Assembly: GCA_964584985.1 (NCBI GenBank)
Contig: CAZPBK010000006.1
Location: forward strand, 1-55,037
DNA length: 55,037 nucleotides
DNA from: JABMRF01 sp964584985
Lineage (GTDB): Bacteria > Patescibacteriota > Patescibacteriia > UBA11705 > JABHMO01
Direction: 5' to 3'
Below, one piece after another: positions 1 through 7,476 of this stretch. Position 1 is the stretch's first letter, and the number at the start of each line of letters is the position of its first letter. The notes under the pieces were generated by a model, which saw nothing but the letters and a program-made list of their open reading frames with translations, did not search any database and was not told the DNA's origin. The position numbers and the translations under genes were made by a program.

Positions 1-20
1 TTGAAAGAATAGTCCTCCGG

Positions 21-365
21 TTAAAAAGAGATCACCGAGAGTTCTACTCTGCAGAAATTGTCAGGCTGAAAAGCCTTTTCACAGAGTGGGTTGGTTTCCG
101 AGTCGCAGGTCCAGACGCCTTCAACCCAGCCGTAGAGTTCCCGCATTTCCTGTTCGGTTTCCGGAGCCGGAGCGCTACGATCCATTTCCTTGAAAATGCT
201 CATATCCAAGGTGTTGAGATCGGCTTGGTTGTCCGGGCCGGAGCTCTCGTCATAGGAGTAGGTGTCGTTGGAATGTTGGTCGTTGTTTTCTTCAGATTCG
301 GAGCCTCCCAAACATCCGAAGGCCAGTGTCAAAGAACAAAAAATTGCCAAGGTCAGTTTTTTCAT
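21..365 (-). CDS. Small predicted lipoprotein, function unknown
   Basis: A 114-residue protein with a basic N-terminus, a hydrophobic stretch and a lipobox-like LAFGC at about residues 14-18, so it is probably lipidated and anchored outside the membrane. After the Cys comes a Ser/Glu/Asn/Asp-rich linker (about 20-50). The C-terminal part holds three more Cys in a TCDSETNPLC...FC arrangement, perhaps a small disulfide-bonded head. A consensus promoter lies on the minus strand (432-460) and a strong AAGGAGGAA site at about 368-376 precedes the ATG. No family is recognised. It resembles the lipoprotein genes at 1466 and 2180 in style (strong Shine-Dalgarno, stand-alone transcription). Confidence 0.7.
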   Translation of the reverse strand: MKKLTLAIFCSLTLAFGCLGGSESEENNDQHSNDTYSYDESSGPDNQADLNTLDMSIFKEMDRSAPAPETEQEMRELYGWVEGVWTCDSETNPLCEKAFQPDNFCRVELSVISF

Positions 366-431
366 GATTTCCTCCTTATCCGTTTTTTTACGGATATTGA
401 TTGTTAATAAAAATGACCTTTGTTCATTAGG

Positions 432-460
432 ATGTTAGCATGTTTGGTTTATTTTGTCAA
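432..460 (-). promoter_or_regulatory. Promoter for the 21-365 lipoprotein gene
   Basis: On the minus strand TTGACA (455-460), a 17-base spacer and TAACAT (432-437). The leader then forms a small hairpin (ATCCGT 378-383 with ACGGAT 390-395) directly before the Shine-Dalgarno sequence, which may affect mRNA stability or access of the ribosome. Confidence 0.75.
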
Positions 461-477
461 GGTTTTGGGTAAATTTA

Positions 478-520
478 CGCCGTTGTAGGGACAGAACAGT
501 GTTCTGTCCCTACAACGGCG
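478..520. repeat. Perfect 43-nt REP-type palindrome
   Basis: Two 21-base arms (478-498 and 500-520) are exact reverse complements around a single G at 499. The core GGGACAGAACA/TGTTCTGTCCC is the same as in the copies inside the adjacent transposase gene. It overlaps the 3' end of that gene and supplies its last residues and its TAG stop (510-512). Such a hairpin could be a transposase substrate, a transcription terminator, or both. Confidence 0.9.
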
Positions 521-1256
521 CATGGTTTTGATTTTTATGTTTTTCCTGCCATTTTTTGGGGTTGTTTTTTATATAATTTCGGGTGCGGATTAATTCGTTT
601 TCATTGCGCAGGAGGCGGTCGTGAAATGAACGATGCCATTGAAAATCATAGATATTTAAATTTGATCGGATGTTTTTGGTAATTTCGTTTTTAAATGATT
701 TTATTATTTTTGATAATAATCCATAATTTTGAATGCGGGCAGAACAATGTTCTGCCCGTACATTGTGATGAAATTTTTTCGTAGGGACAGAACATTGTTC
801 TGTCCGGGATATCCGGGATGTCCGGGATATCCGGGATGCCCGTGCATTATGATGAAAATTTTTCGTAGGGACAGAACATTGTTCTGTCCGGGATATCCGG
901 GATGCCCGGGATGTCCGGAATGCCCGTGCATTATGATGAAATTTTTTCTGTTCTGTCCTCATGTATGTTCGGAAATTTCGTGGATTTTCCGTGTTTTTTT
1001 TGATTTGGATAATCCCGTGTATATGATCGGGCATAATTATGTATTCATTAAGTTTAATGTTTTTATAAAATTCAGGAATTAAGTTCCAGAATTTATTAAT
1101 TGTTTTGCCCAAGGGATTAAGTTCCATTTTTTGATTTATAATTTTGCCGAACCAATCAAATTTTTCTTTAGTGCAAATGGTGACATGATAAAACCCGGGC
1201 AAGGAATAATCAATGTTTTTATGGCGGTTTAATTTTCTTTGTGGGCCGATATACAT
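510..1256 (-). CDS. REP-associated tyrosine transposase (IS200-like Y1 family)
   Basis: A 248-residue Y1/HUH-type single-strand DNA transposase. It shows the family start (GPQRKLNRHKN, then YHVTICT), the HUH motif as HIH at residues 78-80 (MPDHIHGIIQI), a WHRSFHDRLLRNENEL block at about 207-222, and the likely nucleophile Tyr228 in NYIKNNPKKW. All catalytic parts are present. Residues about 97-177 are an insertion not typical of the family: two in-frame 84-bp tandem units encode Arg/Ser/His-rich sequence with EQCSVPT repeated, because REP palindromes and 9-bp repeats lie inside the frame. A REP palindrome also supplies the stop codon. It is probably a domesticated REP transposase (RAYT) sitting among its own repeats; whether the expanded linker is tolerated is unknown. 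Confidence 0.85.
   Translation of the reverse strand: MYIGPQRKLNRHKNIDYSLPGFYHVTICTKEKFDWFGKIINQKMELNPLGKTINKFWNLIPEFYKNIKLNEYIIMPDHIHGIIQIKKNTENPRNFRTYMRTEQKKFHHNARAFRTSRASRISRTEQCSVPTKNFHHNARASRISRTSRISRTEQCSVPTKKFHHNVRAEHCSARIQNYGLLSKIIKSFKNEITKNIRSNLNIYDFQWHRSFHDRLLRNENELIRTRNYIKNNPKKWQEKHKNQNHAPL
736..925. repeat. REP palindromes and 84-bp tandem repeats inside the transposase gene
   Basis: Three perfect palindromes lie here: 736-758 (arm CGGGCAGAACA), 785-805 and 869-889 (arm GGACAGAACA). The last two belong to 84-bp tandem units at 758-841 and 842-925; each unit is a conserved 27-base spacer, one palindrome and four 9-bp repeats of the form GGGATRYCC. A partial third unit starts at 926. 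Because 84 is divisible by three, the array keeps the reading frame open. Confidence 0.9.
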
Positions 1257-1300
1257 ACATATTTATTATACAATTTTTTTCCTTACCAAAAAAACGAATT

Positions 1301-1327
1301 TTGTCAGACCCGCCTGACAATTTTTTG
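1301..1327 (+). terminator. Terminator-like hairpin between transposase and next gene
   Basis: TTGTCAG (1301-1307) pairs with CTGACAA (1314-1320) over a 6-base loop, followed by TTTTTTG. It lies in the gap between the transposase start and the plus-strand lipoprotein gene. It could also be a transposase-recognised hairpin; its role is uncertain. Confidence 0.5.
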
Positions 1328-1465
1328 TTGATTTTTATACTTAAAAATCATTGATAATTATTTTTGACGAAAGTGGATAACATTTGATTTTAGAAACTGA
1401 TTTTAGATTTATATGATAATAATGCGCAAAGGCTCTTTGACAACTTAACCCAAAAGGAGGGGAAA

Positions 1466-2146
1466 ATGAAAAGCCTGAAAATGAATATTTGGTTTTTATC
1501 ATTAATTCTGCTCGGTTCGGCTTGTTCCACCGGAGCGGTTTATTCTAAATCAAGGGAGTTTTTCCAAAGACAAGTGGCCAAACCGGGAAACTATGAAAAA
1601 TTCTCGGTTATTGACAAAAAGGTCAAATTAAAGCAAGATCAAAGTATAAGCATGTCCAGCTTTGGTTATAACCCGCGTCGTTGGGAAAAATCTCAGCTGG
1701 AAGAATTCCACTTTGCCTTGGTCTGGTTGGAAGATCCCAAATTGCTGGATCGCCAGATTTATCTGGTTAAACAGGTTGGTCGATCAATCTTGTTTTGTTA
1801 TGTTGAACCTCAAGAAAAGGAGAGTCAAGAAAAAAGAAAAAGCGTGGTTTATTACAGTGTTTTTTTGCTAAAACTGCACAAGGAGGATCAAGCTCAGGTC
1901 ATTGATTGGCCAGATTATTTGCGCGAATATCTGGGCGCGGATTATTTCAGTCATCGTCAAATCAGGATTGGCGATCGGCCGGTAATCCAGCTTAATTGGG
2001 ACAGCGATTATTATTGGAACGCTCCGATAATTTTTGCTCAGCAAAAAGAGTATGTGGCGCAGATTATTCAGCTTTATCATGGCCAAAGCCGAACCAGAGT
2101 CAACCAAATCTTTAACAAGTTTCCTTGGCGAACCTTTGTTCGCTAA
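1466..2146 (+). CDS. Predicted lipoprotein, function unknown
   Basis: A 226-residue protein with a signal peptide and lipobox (LLGSAC, Cys at about 20), so it is likely a surface lipoprotein processed by the Lgt pathway (lgt lies at 34382). The mature part is rich in aromatic, Lys and Gln residues (for example RQVAKPGNYEKF and WNAPIIFAQQKEY) with no motif I recognise. A strong AAAAGGAGG site at about 1452-1460 sets the start. The next gene, another lipoprotein, follows after 33 bases and a terminator comes after that, so the two are probably co-transcribed. No duplicated or broken features were seen. Confidence 0.75.
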   Translation: MKSLKMNIWFLSLILLGSACSTGAVYSKSREFFQRQVAKPGNYEKFSVIDKKVKLKQDQSISMSSFGYNPRRWEKSQLEEFHFALVWLEDPKLLDRQIYLVKQVGRSILFCYVEPQEKESQEKRKSVVYYSVFLLKLHKEDQAQVIDWPDYLREYLGADYFSHRQIRIGDRPVIQLNWDSDYYWNAPIIFAQQKEYVAQIIQLYHGQSRTRVNQIFNKFPWRTFVR

Positions 2147-2179
2147 ATACTAACTCATTACCAGCAAAAGGAGAAAACT

Positions 2180-2842
2180 ATGAAAACAGTTCAAAGCACT
2201 TTGATTGTTTTTGTTCTTTTGGGAATGGTGGCCTTGGTTGGTTGCACTCGCTATGTTGAGCCTGAAGCTCAAAACAAGGCAACTGATCAAACGCAACCAA
2301 GTCCAAACCTTGAACAATCGGCAGACAACCAACAACCTGCGGATAATTCCGCAGCCGCCTTGGTCGGGGACTACAACTTTATGTACCCGCAAGGCTGGCA
2401 ATTGACTGATTCCACGGAAAACGGGCAAACCGTTATTACCATTCAAAACACTGACAAGCAGATTGTGCTGGGTGGAGTGGCGCCGGATGATTATTACATT
2501 GAATCAGACGGTAAAAATGCGGTTAACACGGAAAAGTATGCAAACAGTTATATTAAGATGGTTATGACTGTTTATCCGGAATATGCTGAAACCGCTTGGG
2601 ATGAATTTTTTGACAGTGAATTTCCACAAATAGTGGAAGAGCATAAATTTGCTCAGTTGCCTTATCGTGAAGATTTGGAAACCGTGCAAGTGAGTAAAAC
2701 CAGCGGTCTTTTTGCCGGACAAGAAAGATTTTTTGTGCGCACGGATCAGGCGATTTATGACGCGCGTCTTTTTTACAGCCAGGATCAAAAAGACCAAGCC
2801 GTGGAAGAGTTTTACGAATTCATCAGCCAGTTTCCTTATTAA
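2180..2842 (+). CDS. Predicted lipoprotein with PsbP-like C-terminal domain
   Basis: A 220-residue protein. Residues 1-22 form a signal peptide with lipobox LVGC. A Gln/Asn/Pro-rich linker follows to about residue 55. The globular part begins YNFMYPQGWQLTDS and contains a repeated beta-strand pattern (TVITIQNTDKQIVLGG) seen in PsbP/DUF1795-like domains, which in many bacteria are attached to lipoproteins of unknown role. This assignment is only a resemblance. Strong AAAAGGAG site upstream. It is the second gene of the pair starting at 1466 and is followed by a clear terminator. Confidence 0.7.
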   Translation: MKTVQSTLIVFVLLGMVALVGCTRYVEPEAQNKATDQTQPSPNLEQSADNQQPADNSAAALVGDYNFMYPQGWQLTDSTENGQTVITIQNTDKQIVLGGVAPDDYYIESDGKNAVNTEKYANSYIKMVMTVYPEYAETAWDEFFDSEFPQIVEEHKFAQLPYREDLETVQVSKTSGLFAGQERFFVRTDQAIYDARLFYSQDQKDQAVEEFYEFISQFPY

Positions 2843-2874
2843 ACAAAGGGAACTGTAAAAAACCTAAAACCGGT

Positions 2875-2908
2875 AAAGCCCCTGCTTAAATTCGGGGGCT
2901 TTATTTTT
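2875..2908 (+). terminator. Rho-independent terminator
   Basis: AAAGCCCC (2875-2882) pairs with GGGGCTTT (2895-2902), followed by a T-rich run. It ends the lipoprotein pair. Confidence 0.85.
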
Positions 2909-2930
2909 CTCAAACCAAAAGGAGTGGCCA

Positions 2931-5021
2931 ATGAGAAAAGCAATTGTCTTTTGTTTGGTGGTTTTGTTTTCCGGGTCGGCCTTGGGCTTTACCCTGGATG
3001 GAGTACCTTTCAAGTCTCAATCGCCTCCGGGCGATTGGAACCAAAACATGAATTGCGGTCCGGCCTCTGTTTTGATGGTCGGTGCTTATTACCAACACTT
3101 TCAACCCGGATCCGAGGATCTGGAAGCGGTTTTGGACTGGCTTTACGAGGCCGGTTATATTAGCCCGCAACCCGGAGCCGAATATTATGACGGCAACCTG
3201 ACCAACGCCAATATCTTGGAAAATCTTTTAACCGGGTTTTTTAACTTGGATCCGGTGATCAAGAAAAATTCCAATGATTGGAATTATTTGGGAGAAAAAT
3301 TGCAACAGGGCAATCCCATCATCGTTGGTGTGAATGTGGACTTGAATCCGCAAAAAATGGGTCATTTTATGGTGGTGGTCGGACAAAATCTTGATCAGAT
3401 CATTGTTCATGATCCCGGTCGCACTCAAGGCGAATATCGAGCTTATCCACGAGATCAGTTTGAAGCTTCTTGGGCCACTTCCGGTTATGTCAGCTTGGTG
3501 GTGGATATTTCGCCTGTCACTTGGCATCCGGACGGCAGTTTGGTTCAAGTGGCCGGAGAAAACCAAGTTTATTTGCTGGATCAAGGACGCCGGCATTGGA
3601 TTTTTGACGAACAAGTTTTCAATGCGTTGCACTATGACTGGCAAAAGATTATCAGTATTTCTCAAGCTGAGCTGGATTGTTATGATGACGGCGGTCAGAT
3701 TGATTGGCAACCTTATCATGAACTTTTCCGAGTGGGCGAGACTTATTATCTTTTGGAAAAATCATCTGTTGATTCGGTTAACGGGGCGATTTATGAATTT
3801 GCTTCAACCGCCGCTTTTAACAGTTGGAATATTCCGGGATATATTCAGGATTTGGCGTCAGACCAAGCCGAAACACAGTATTTCAGTCATTTTGATTATG
3901 GCGGATTACTTTATTTACGCCATGGTACTTTGGTTAAACCCGGATTTGATTTGCCCGGTTATGGTCCAGGAGTGGTTTTTGTTTGCGATGCGGACGGTTA
4001 TTTGCTGTCTTTTGAAAGCTGGGACTTGTTTACTCAAATGGGCTATGATCAATTGCCGATTATTTTGCTGGGAGAGCAAGAGTTTTACGCCAGTTATTTG
4101 GGTATTTCCGAGATGATTGACCAAACCAAGGCTTCCCAGTGCTTGAACGGCAGTTTTTCCGCTCAAGGCGGCAGTCAAGAAATTATTTTGGCTGATAATG
4201 ACGATGATGGTTATGATTATCAAGAGGATTGCAATGACAATAATCCGCAGATCAATCCCGGCCAAAGCGAGATTTGCGATGGCCTGGATAATAACTGCAA
4301 TGATTTGATTGACGAGGGATTGCTCAATGCTTGCGGTGATTGCGGTCCCGAGCCTGAAGAAGTTTGCGATGGCTTGGACAATGATTGCGATGGCTTGATT
4401 GACGAGGGATTGCTCAATGCTTGCGGTGATTGCGGTCCCGAACCTGAAGAAGTTTGTGATGGTTTGGACAATGATTGCGATGGCTTGATTGACGAGGGAG
4501 ATCTTTGTCTTGGTGATCAAATCTGTTTGAACGGTTATTGCCAGAATCAAACCCAAGAGCCGGAACCGGATGATCCGCCGGAAGATCCTCCTGAGGAAGA
4601 GCCAGAGCCTATTCAAGACGATCCTCCACCGGAAGATCCTCCTGAAGAAAACCAAGATCCCGGTCAAGACGACCCTCCGCCGGAAGAGCAAACCATTGAT
4701 CCACCTGAGGAAGAGCCTGAAATTATAGAGTGTACGGTCACTTGCCCGGGTGATATGCAGGCTTTTATTTGGTACGCCAGTTTTGGCGAAGAGACCGGGG
4801 CTTCAACAGTTACTATGTCGGCCACCAAACAAGAAATTTGTTTGCGAGGTCAGCCGTGGATTGATTTTAATTGCGCTGGTCAAAATCCCTTGTGGTCATA
4901 TTATGATCCCGGTCTGGCTCAGATTGACTGCAATGTTGATTATGAGCTGAAGATTCCGGGCATTATTGACAGCGGGGGAGAGGGAGAAGTGTGGTTTACC
5001 TCCATATCCTGCTGGCAGTAG
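2931..5021 (+). CDS. Secreted C39-like cysteine protease with MopE-type repeats
   Basis: A 696-residue protein with a signal peptide (about 1-19). Residues 20-200 form a C39-like peptidase domain: Cys in MNCGPASVLMVG, His in MGHFMVVVG, and Asp in VHDPG. Residues about 200-410 hold Trp/Tyr-rich repeats (WHPDGSLVQV, then LVKPGFDLPGYG) of a beta-propeller-like or carbohydrate-binding kind. Residues 425-530 are MopE-type putative metal-binding motifs (DDDGYDYQEDCNDNNPQINP, then CDGLDNDCDGLIDEG), including an almost exact 90-bp tandem duplication. A Pro/Glu/Asp-rich linker (about 540-605) leads to a Cys-containing C-terminal domain. It is probably an exported, calcium- or metal-stabilised protease or adhesin. 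The substrate is unknown. Confidence 0.75.
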   Translation: MRKAIVFCLVVLFSGSALGFTLDGVPFKSQSPPGDWNQNMNCGPASVLMVGAYYQHFQPGSEDLEAVLDWLYEAGYISPQPGAEYYDGNLTNANILENLLTGFFNLDPVIKKNSNDWNYLGEKLQQGNPIIVGVNVDLNPQKMGHFMVVVGQNLDQIIVHDPGRTQGEYRAYPRDQFEASWATSGYVSLVVDISPVTWHPDGSLVQVAGENQVYLLDQGRRHWIFDEQVFNALHYDWQKIISISQAELDCYDDGGQIDWQPYHELFRVGETYYLLEKSSVDSVNGAIYEFASTAAFNSWNIPGYIQDLASDQAETQYFSHFDYGGLLYLRHGTLVKPGFDLPGYGPGVVFVCDADGYLLSFESWDLFTQMGYDQLPIILLGEQEFYASYLGISEMIDQTKASQCLNGSFSAQGGSQEIILADNDDDGYDYQEDCNDNNPQINPGQSEICDGLDNNCNDLIDEGLLNACGDCGPEPEEVCDGLDNDCDGLIDEGLLNACGDCGPEPEEVCDGLDNDCDGLIDEGDLCLGDQICLNGYCQNQTQEPEPDDPPEDPPEEEPEPIQDDPPPEDPPEENQDPGQDDPPPEEQTIDPPEEEPEIIECTVTCPGDMQAFIWYASFGEETGASTVTMSATKQEICLRGQPWIDFNCAGQNPLWSYYDPGLAQIDCNVDYELKIPGIIDSGGEGEVWFTSISCWQ
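4316..4499 (+). repeat. 90-bp coding tandem repeat (MopE motif)
   Basis: The block coding for LLNACGDCGPEPEEV followed by CDGLDNDCDGLIDEG occurs twice in tandem with a few synonymous differences, preceded by one diverged half unit. The near-identity at DNA level indicates recent duplication. Confidence 0.85.
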
Positions 5022-5036
5022 CGGGAAAACCAAAAA

Positions 5037-5067
5037 GAGCTGAAGTCATCACTTCAGCTCTCTTTTT
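5037..5067. terminator. Bidirectional terminator
   Basis: GAGCTGAAGT (5037-5046) and ACTTCAGCTC (5051-5060) form a perfect 10-bp stem with a CATC loop, flanked by A-rich and T-rich runs. It serves the protease gene on the plus strand and rpmA on the minus strand. Confidence 0.9.
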
Positions 5068-5078
5068 TATTTTGGAAG

Positions 5079-5366
5079 TTATTTTTTTTCTCCCGGTTTA
5101 ACATGGACAAAGATTCTTGAGGCCAAGCGTCCGGTAAATTTTTTTACCTTTTTTTTGGTAAATTCCACAATTCCGTTTTCAGTGGCAAACAAAGTGTCAT
5201 CTGAACCTTTCATAACATTTTCTCCGGGGTGAACCTTGGTGCCTTTTTGTCTAACCAAAATATTGCCGGATTTTACTTGTTGTCCGCCATATCTTTTTAC
5301 GCCCAATCTTTTGGCTACTGAATCTCGTCCCAGCGAAGTACTGCCGCCGGCTTTTTTATGTGCCAT
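5079..5366 (-). CDS. rpmA: Ribosomal protein bL27
   Basis: A 95-residue large-subunit protein whose N-terminus reaches the peptidyl transferase centre. The family start MAHKKAGGSTSLGRDS and the core KRYGGQQVKSGNILVRQKG and GTKVHPGENV are clear. There is no N-terminal extension of the kind that is proteolytically removed in Firmicutes. The length is slightly above the usual 85-90 because of a Lys-rich C-terminus. It stands alone on the minus strand with no rplU neighbour and no Shine-Dalgarno sequence. Confidence 0.97.
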   Translation of the reverse strand: MAHKKAGGSTSLGRDSVAKRLGVKRYGGQQVKSGNILVRQKGTKVHPGENVMKGSDDTLFATENGIVEFTKKKVKKFTGRLASRIFVHVKPGEKK

Positions 5367-5560
5367 ATAAAGTAAAAATTTAATTTTTAGTTTAGCTGTT
5401 AATTATTCTATATCAATTTATAAGTTTTGTCAAGATTTTTACCATAAGTATTCTTAGCTAAATTTATATAAAAAGTTGTTTTATTAAAAAGAAAGTTATT
5501 TTTATGACGGTTAGTTTTTTGACAAGAAGGCTTTTTTCTGGGATGCTGTAATAAAGAAAT

Positions 5561-6361
5561 ATGCAAAATTTACTGGTTATAATTATTTTAACTTTGGTTT
5601 TTCAGGGTCTGAGCTGGAATCAGGCTTTTGATTTACTGGAAGATCAATTGGCACAAATCAATAATCAACCGGAGCGATTAAAACAATTGACTGAAAATAA
5701 ACTGGTGCAAGAGAATATAATAAAAAAAATTCCGGCTGAGCTTGATTTGAAGGTGCCTTTTGTTCCTCAGGCGCCTTTGGCTGATTGGTCCATGCCGTAT
5801 CAAGAAGCTTGTGAAGAAGCGGCTTTGATCCAAACCAAATATTATTTTTCCGATCAAAAATTAACCGCGGAAAAAATGGTTCAGGAAATTTCACAAATCG
5901 TTGACTGGGAAAAGCAAAAATTCGGCTTGTACACGGATACCGCTTTGTCTGAAGTAAAGGTTATGGCTGAGGAGTATTTTAATTTGGCAACGGAAATTAT
6001 GGAAAATCCGAGCGTGGAAAATGTTAAAGCAAATCTTAACCAAGGAAATCTGATTTTGGTTCCAACCGCCGGCCAAGCTCTGGGCAATCCTTATTTTTCC
6101 GGAGCCGGACCACTGTATCATTTTGTGGTTATTCGCGGTTATACCGGGAATCAATTTATTGTTAATGATGTGGGTACCAAAAGGGGAGAAGCTTATAGAT
6201 ATGATTATGACCTTTTGCTTAGAGCCAATCATGATTTAAGTAAAAATCCGGACGGCTCCTGGTTTCGGCCGTATGATTCTCAAACCGACGATCAAACAAA
6301 ACATAAAAAAATGCTCCAAGGGGTTGCTCGCATGTTGGTGGTCAAAGGGCTTAAAAAGTAG
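5561..6361 (+). CDS. Exported C39-like cysteine protease
   Basis: A 266-residue protein with an N-terminal hydrophobic segment (about 1-18) and then a C39-like peptidase domain. Candidate catalytic residues are Cys in YQEACEEAALI (about residue 88), His in PLYHFVVIRGY, and Asp/Asn in IVNDVGT. The pattern VPFVPQAPLADW before the Cys is typical of the peptidase C39-like family in CPR genomes. It differs from the protease at 2931 in lacking repeat domains. It is convergent with nothing and is followed by the Fe-S operon promoter. The likely site is the cell surface; the substrate is unknown. Confidence 0.75.
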   Translation: MQNLLVIIILTLVFQGLSWNQAFDLLEDQLAQINNQPERLKQLTENKLVQENIIKKIPAELDLKVPFVPQAPLADWSMPYQEACEEAALIQTKYYFSDQKLTAEKMVQEISQIVDWEKQKFGLYTDTALSEVKVMAEEYFNLATEIMENPSVENVKANLNQGNLILVPTAGQALGNPYFSGAGPLYHFVVIRGYTGNQFIVNDVGTKRGEAYRYDYDLLLRANHDLSKNPDGSWFRPYDSQTDDQTKHKKMLQGVARMLVVKGLKK

Positions 6362-6366
6362 TATAT

Positions 6367-6394
6367 TTGACAAAAATATTATTTTTGCTACACT
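6367..6394 (+). promoter_or_regulatory. Promoter of the Fe-S cluster operon
   Basis: TTGACA (6367-6372), a 16-base spacer and TACACT (6389-6394). The predicted transcription start lies at about 6401, inside the operator palindrome that follows. Confidence 0.75.
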
Positions 6395-6419
6395 AAAACC
6401 TACTAATATAGTTGGTTTT
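6395..6419. promoter_or_regulatory. Palindromic operator, probable Rrf2 binding site
   Basis: A 25-base interrupted palindrome, AAAACCTACTA on the left and TAGTTGGTTTT on the right, with 10 of 12 base pairs matching. It starts right after the -10 box and ends 6 bases before the ATG of the Rrf2 gene. This position suits repression of its own operon by the first gene product. Confidence 0.7.
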
Positions 6420-6425
6420 TTTATT

Positions 6426-6809
6426 ATGAAATTTTCCACCAAAGCCGAATACGGTCTCAGAGCCATTGTTCACTTAGATAAAAAAGCTGAAAAACCGGTT
6501 TCCTTGGCTAAAATCGCCAGATTGGAGAAAATTTCCTTGCCTTATTTGGAAAGACTGTTTTCCAAACTGCGCAAGGCCGGGATTGTTCAAGCTAACAAAG
6601 GAGTTAAAGGCGGTTATTATCTAACTCAAACGGCTGATAAATTTAATGTTTATCAAATAATCAGGGTCTTGGAAGGGCCGGTGGTACCTTATAGTTGTTT
6701 GGACGCGGATAAAGCCGGAAAGTGTAAATGTCGCATCCGGCCGGTCTGGGAAAAGCTTTATAAGACAATTGTTAAGAATTTAAAAAGTATCAAATTAAGT
6801 GATTTATAA
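6426..6809 (+). CDS. Rrf2 family transcriptional regulator (IscR-like)
   Basis: A 127-residue winged-helix regulator. The Rrf2 signature is clear: MKFSTKAEYGLRAIVHL, a helix-turn-helix with ISLPYLERLFSKLRKAGIV, and the wing GVKGGYYL. Three Cys (CLDADKAGKCKCR, about residues 91-102) match the Cys cluster that binds an Fe-S cluster in IscR, NsrR and RsrR. An in-frame ATG at 6273 exists, but the promoter and operator between it and 6426 show that 6426 is the start. It heads an operon with iscU-like, nfu and iscS genes, so it most likely senses Fe-S status and represses them through the operator at 6395. Confidence 0.9.
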   Translation: MKFSTKAEYGLRAIVHLDKKAEKPVSLAKIARLEKISLPYLERLFSKLRKAGIVQANKGVKGGYYLTQTADKFNVYQIIRVLEGPVVPYSCLDADKAGKCKCRIRPVWEKLYKTIVKNLKSIKLSDL

Positions 6810-6822
6810 TTTATAATAATAT

Positions 6823-7209
6823 ATGCAATATTCTGAAATTTTAATGGATCATTTTAAAAATCCGCGCAATCAAGGCAAAATGGAAAAAGCCGATGCCAGT
6901 GGAGAAGTGGGTAATATCAAATGCGGAGATGTAATGAAGGTTTATTTAAAAGTAAAAAAAGATCCAAAAACCAAGGAAAATATAATTCAAGATATTAAAT
7001 TTGAAACCTTGGGTTGTGCGGCCGCCATTGCCGCCAGTTCGGTTTTAACTGAATTGGCTAAAGGAAAAACTTTTGAACAAGCTTTGGCCATAGATAAAAA
7101 GGACATAGTAAAAAAACTGGGCAAGGTGCCTCCGCTTAAATTTCATTGTTCTCTTTTGGCTGAACAAGCTTTAAAAAAGGCTATTGAAAACTATCAAAAA
7201 AATAATTAA
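6823..7209 (+). CDS. iscU: Fe-S cluster scaffold protein, IscU/NifU-N type
   Basis: A 128-residue scaffold on which a nascent Fe-S cluster is built from sulfur delivered by IscS. It starts YSEILMDHFKNPRNQG, typical of IscU/NifU. Three Cys ligands are present: GNIKCGD (about 35), TLGCAAAIAASS (about 64) and FHCSLLAEQAL (about 107); the Asp next to the first Cys is kept. The spacing to the neighbours is 13 and 16 bases, so it is co-transcribed with the regulator, nfu and iscS. It could equally be named nifU; the length fits the stand-alone scaffold domain. Confidence 0.93.
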   Translation: MQYSEILMDHFKNPRNQGKMEKADASGEVGNIKCGDVMKVYLKVKKDPKTKENIIQDIKFETLGCAAAIAASSVLTELAKGKTFEQALAIDKKDIVKKLGKVPPLKFHCSLLAEQALKKAIENYQKNN

Positions 7210-7225
7210 AATAACTTTATAATTT

Positions 7226-7450
7226 ATGGAGAAAAAAATTAAAGATTTATTACAAAAAATAAGACCCAAACTACAGGCGGATGGAGGTGATGTGGAGTTT
7301 GTGGATTTTACCGATGACGGCGTGGTTCAGGTTAGATTAAAGGGCGCTTGCCAGGGGTGTCCCATGGCCGAGTTGACTTTAAAAGAGGGAATCGGTCGTT
7401 TATTGAAAGAAGAATTGCCGGAAGTGAAAGATATTCAAGGAGTGAAATAG
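7226..7450 (+). CDS. NifU C-terminal domain protein (Nfu-type Fe-S carrier)
   Basis: A 74-residue stand-alone NifU-C domain. It shows the family start IRPKLQADGGDVEFV and the CxxC motif in GACQGCPMAELTLKEGI, which binds a shared cluster in a dimer and passes it to target proteins. In NifU this domain is fused to the scaffold; here it is a separate gene directly after the scaffold gene. No Shine-Dalgarno sequence is visible. The function is confident from sequence and from the operon. Confidence 0.92.
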   Translation: MEKKIKDLLQKIRPKLQADGGDVEFVDFTDDGVVQVRLKGACQGCPMAELTLKEGIGRLLKEELPEVKDIQGVK

Positions 7451-7476
7451 TCAAAAAAAATAATTTAAACTTATTT

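Noticed and set aside
704..931. Frame on the minus strand coding for Gly-His-Pro-Tyr repeats
   Set aside because: It lies wholly inside the transposase gene in another frame and is produced by the 9-bp repeats; no start context of its own.
3915..4691. 258-codon frame on the minus strand
   Set aside because: Antisense of the MopE repeats and Pro-rich linker; composition is typical of a repeat shadow.
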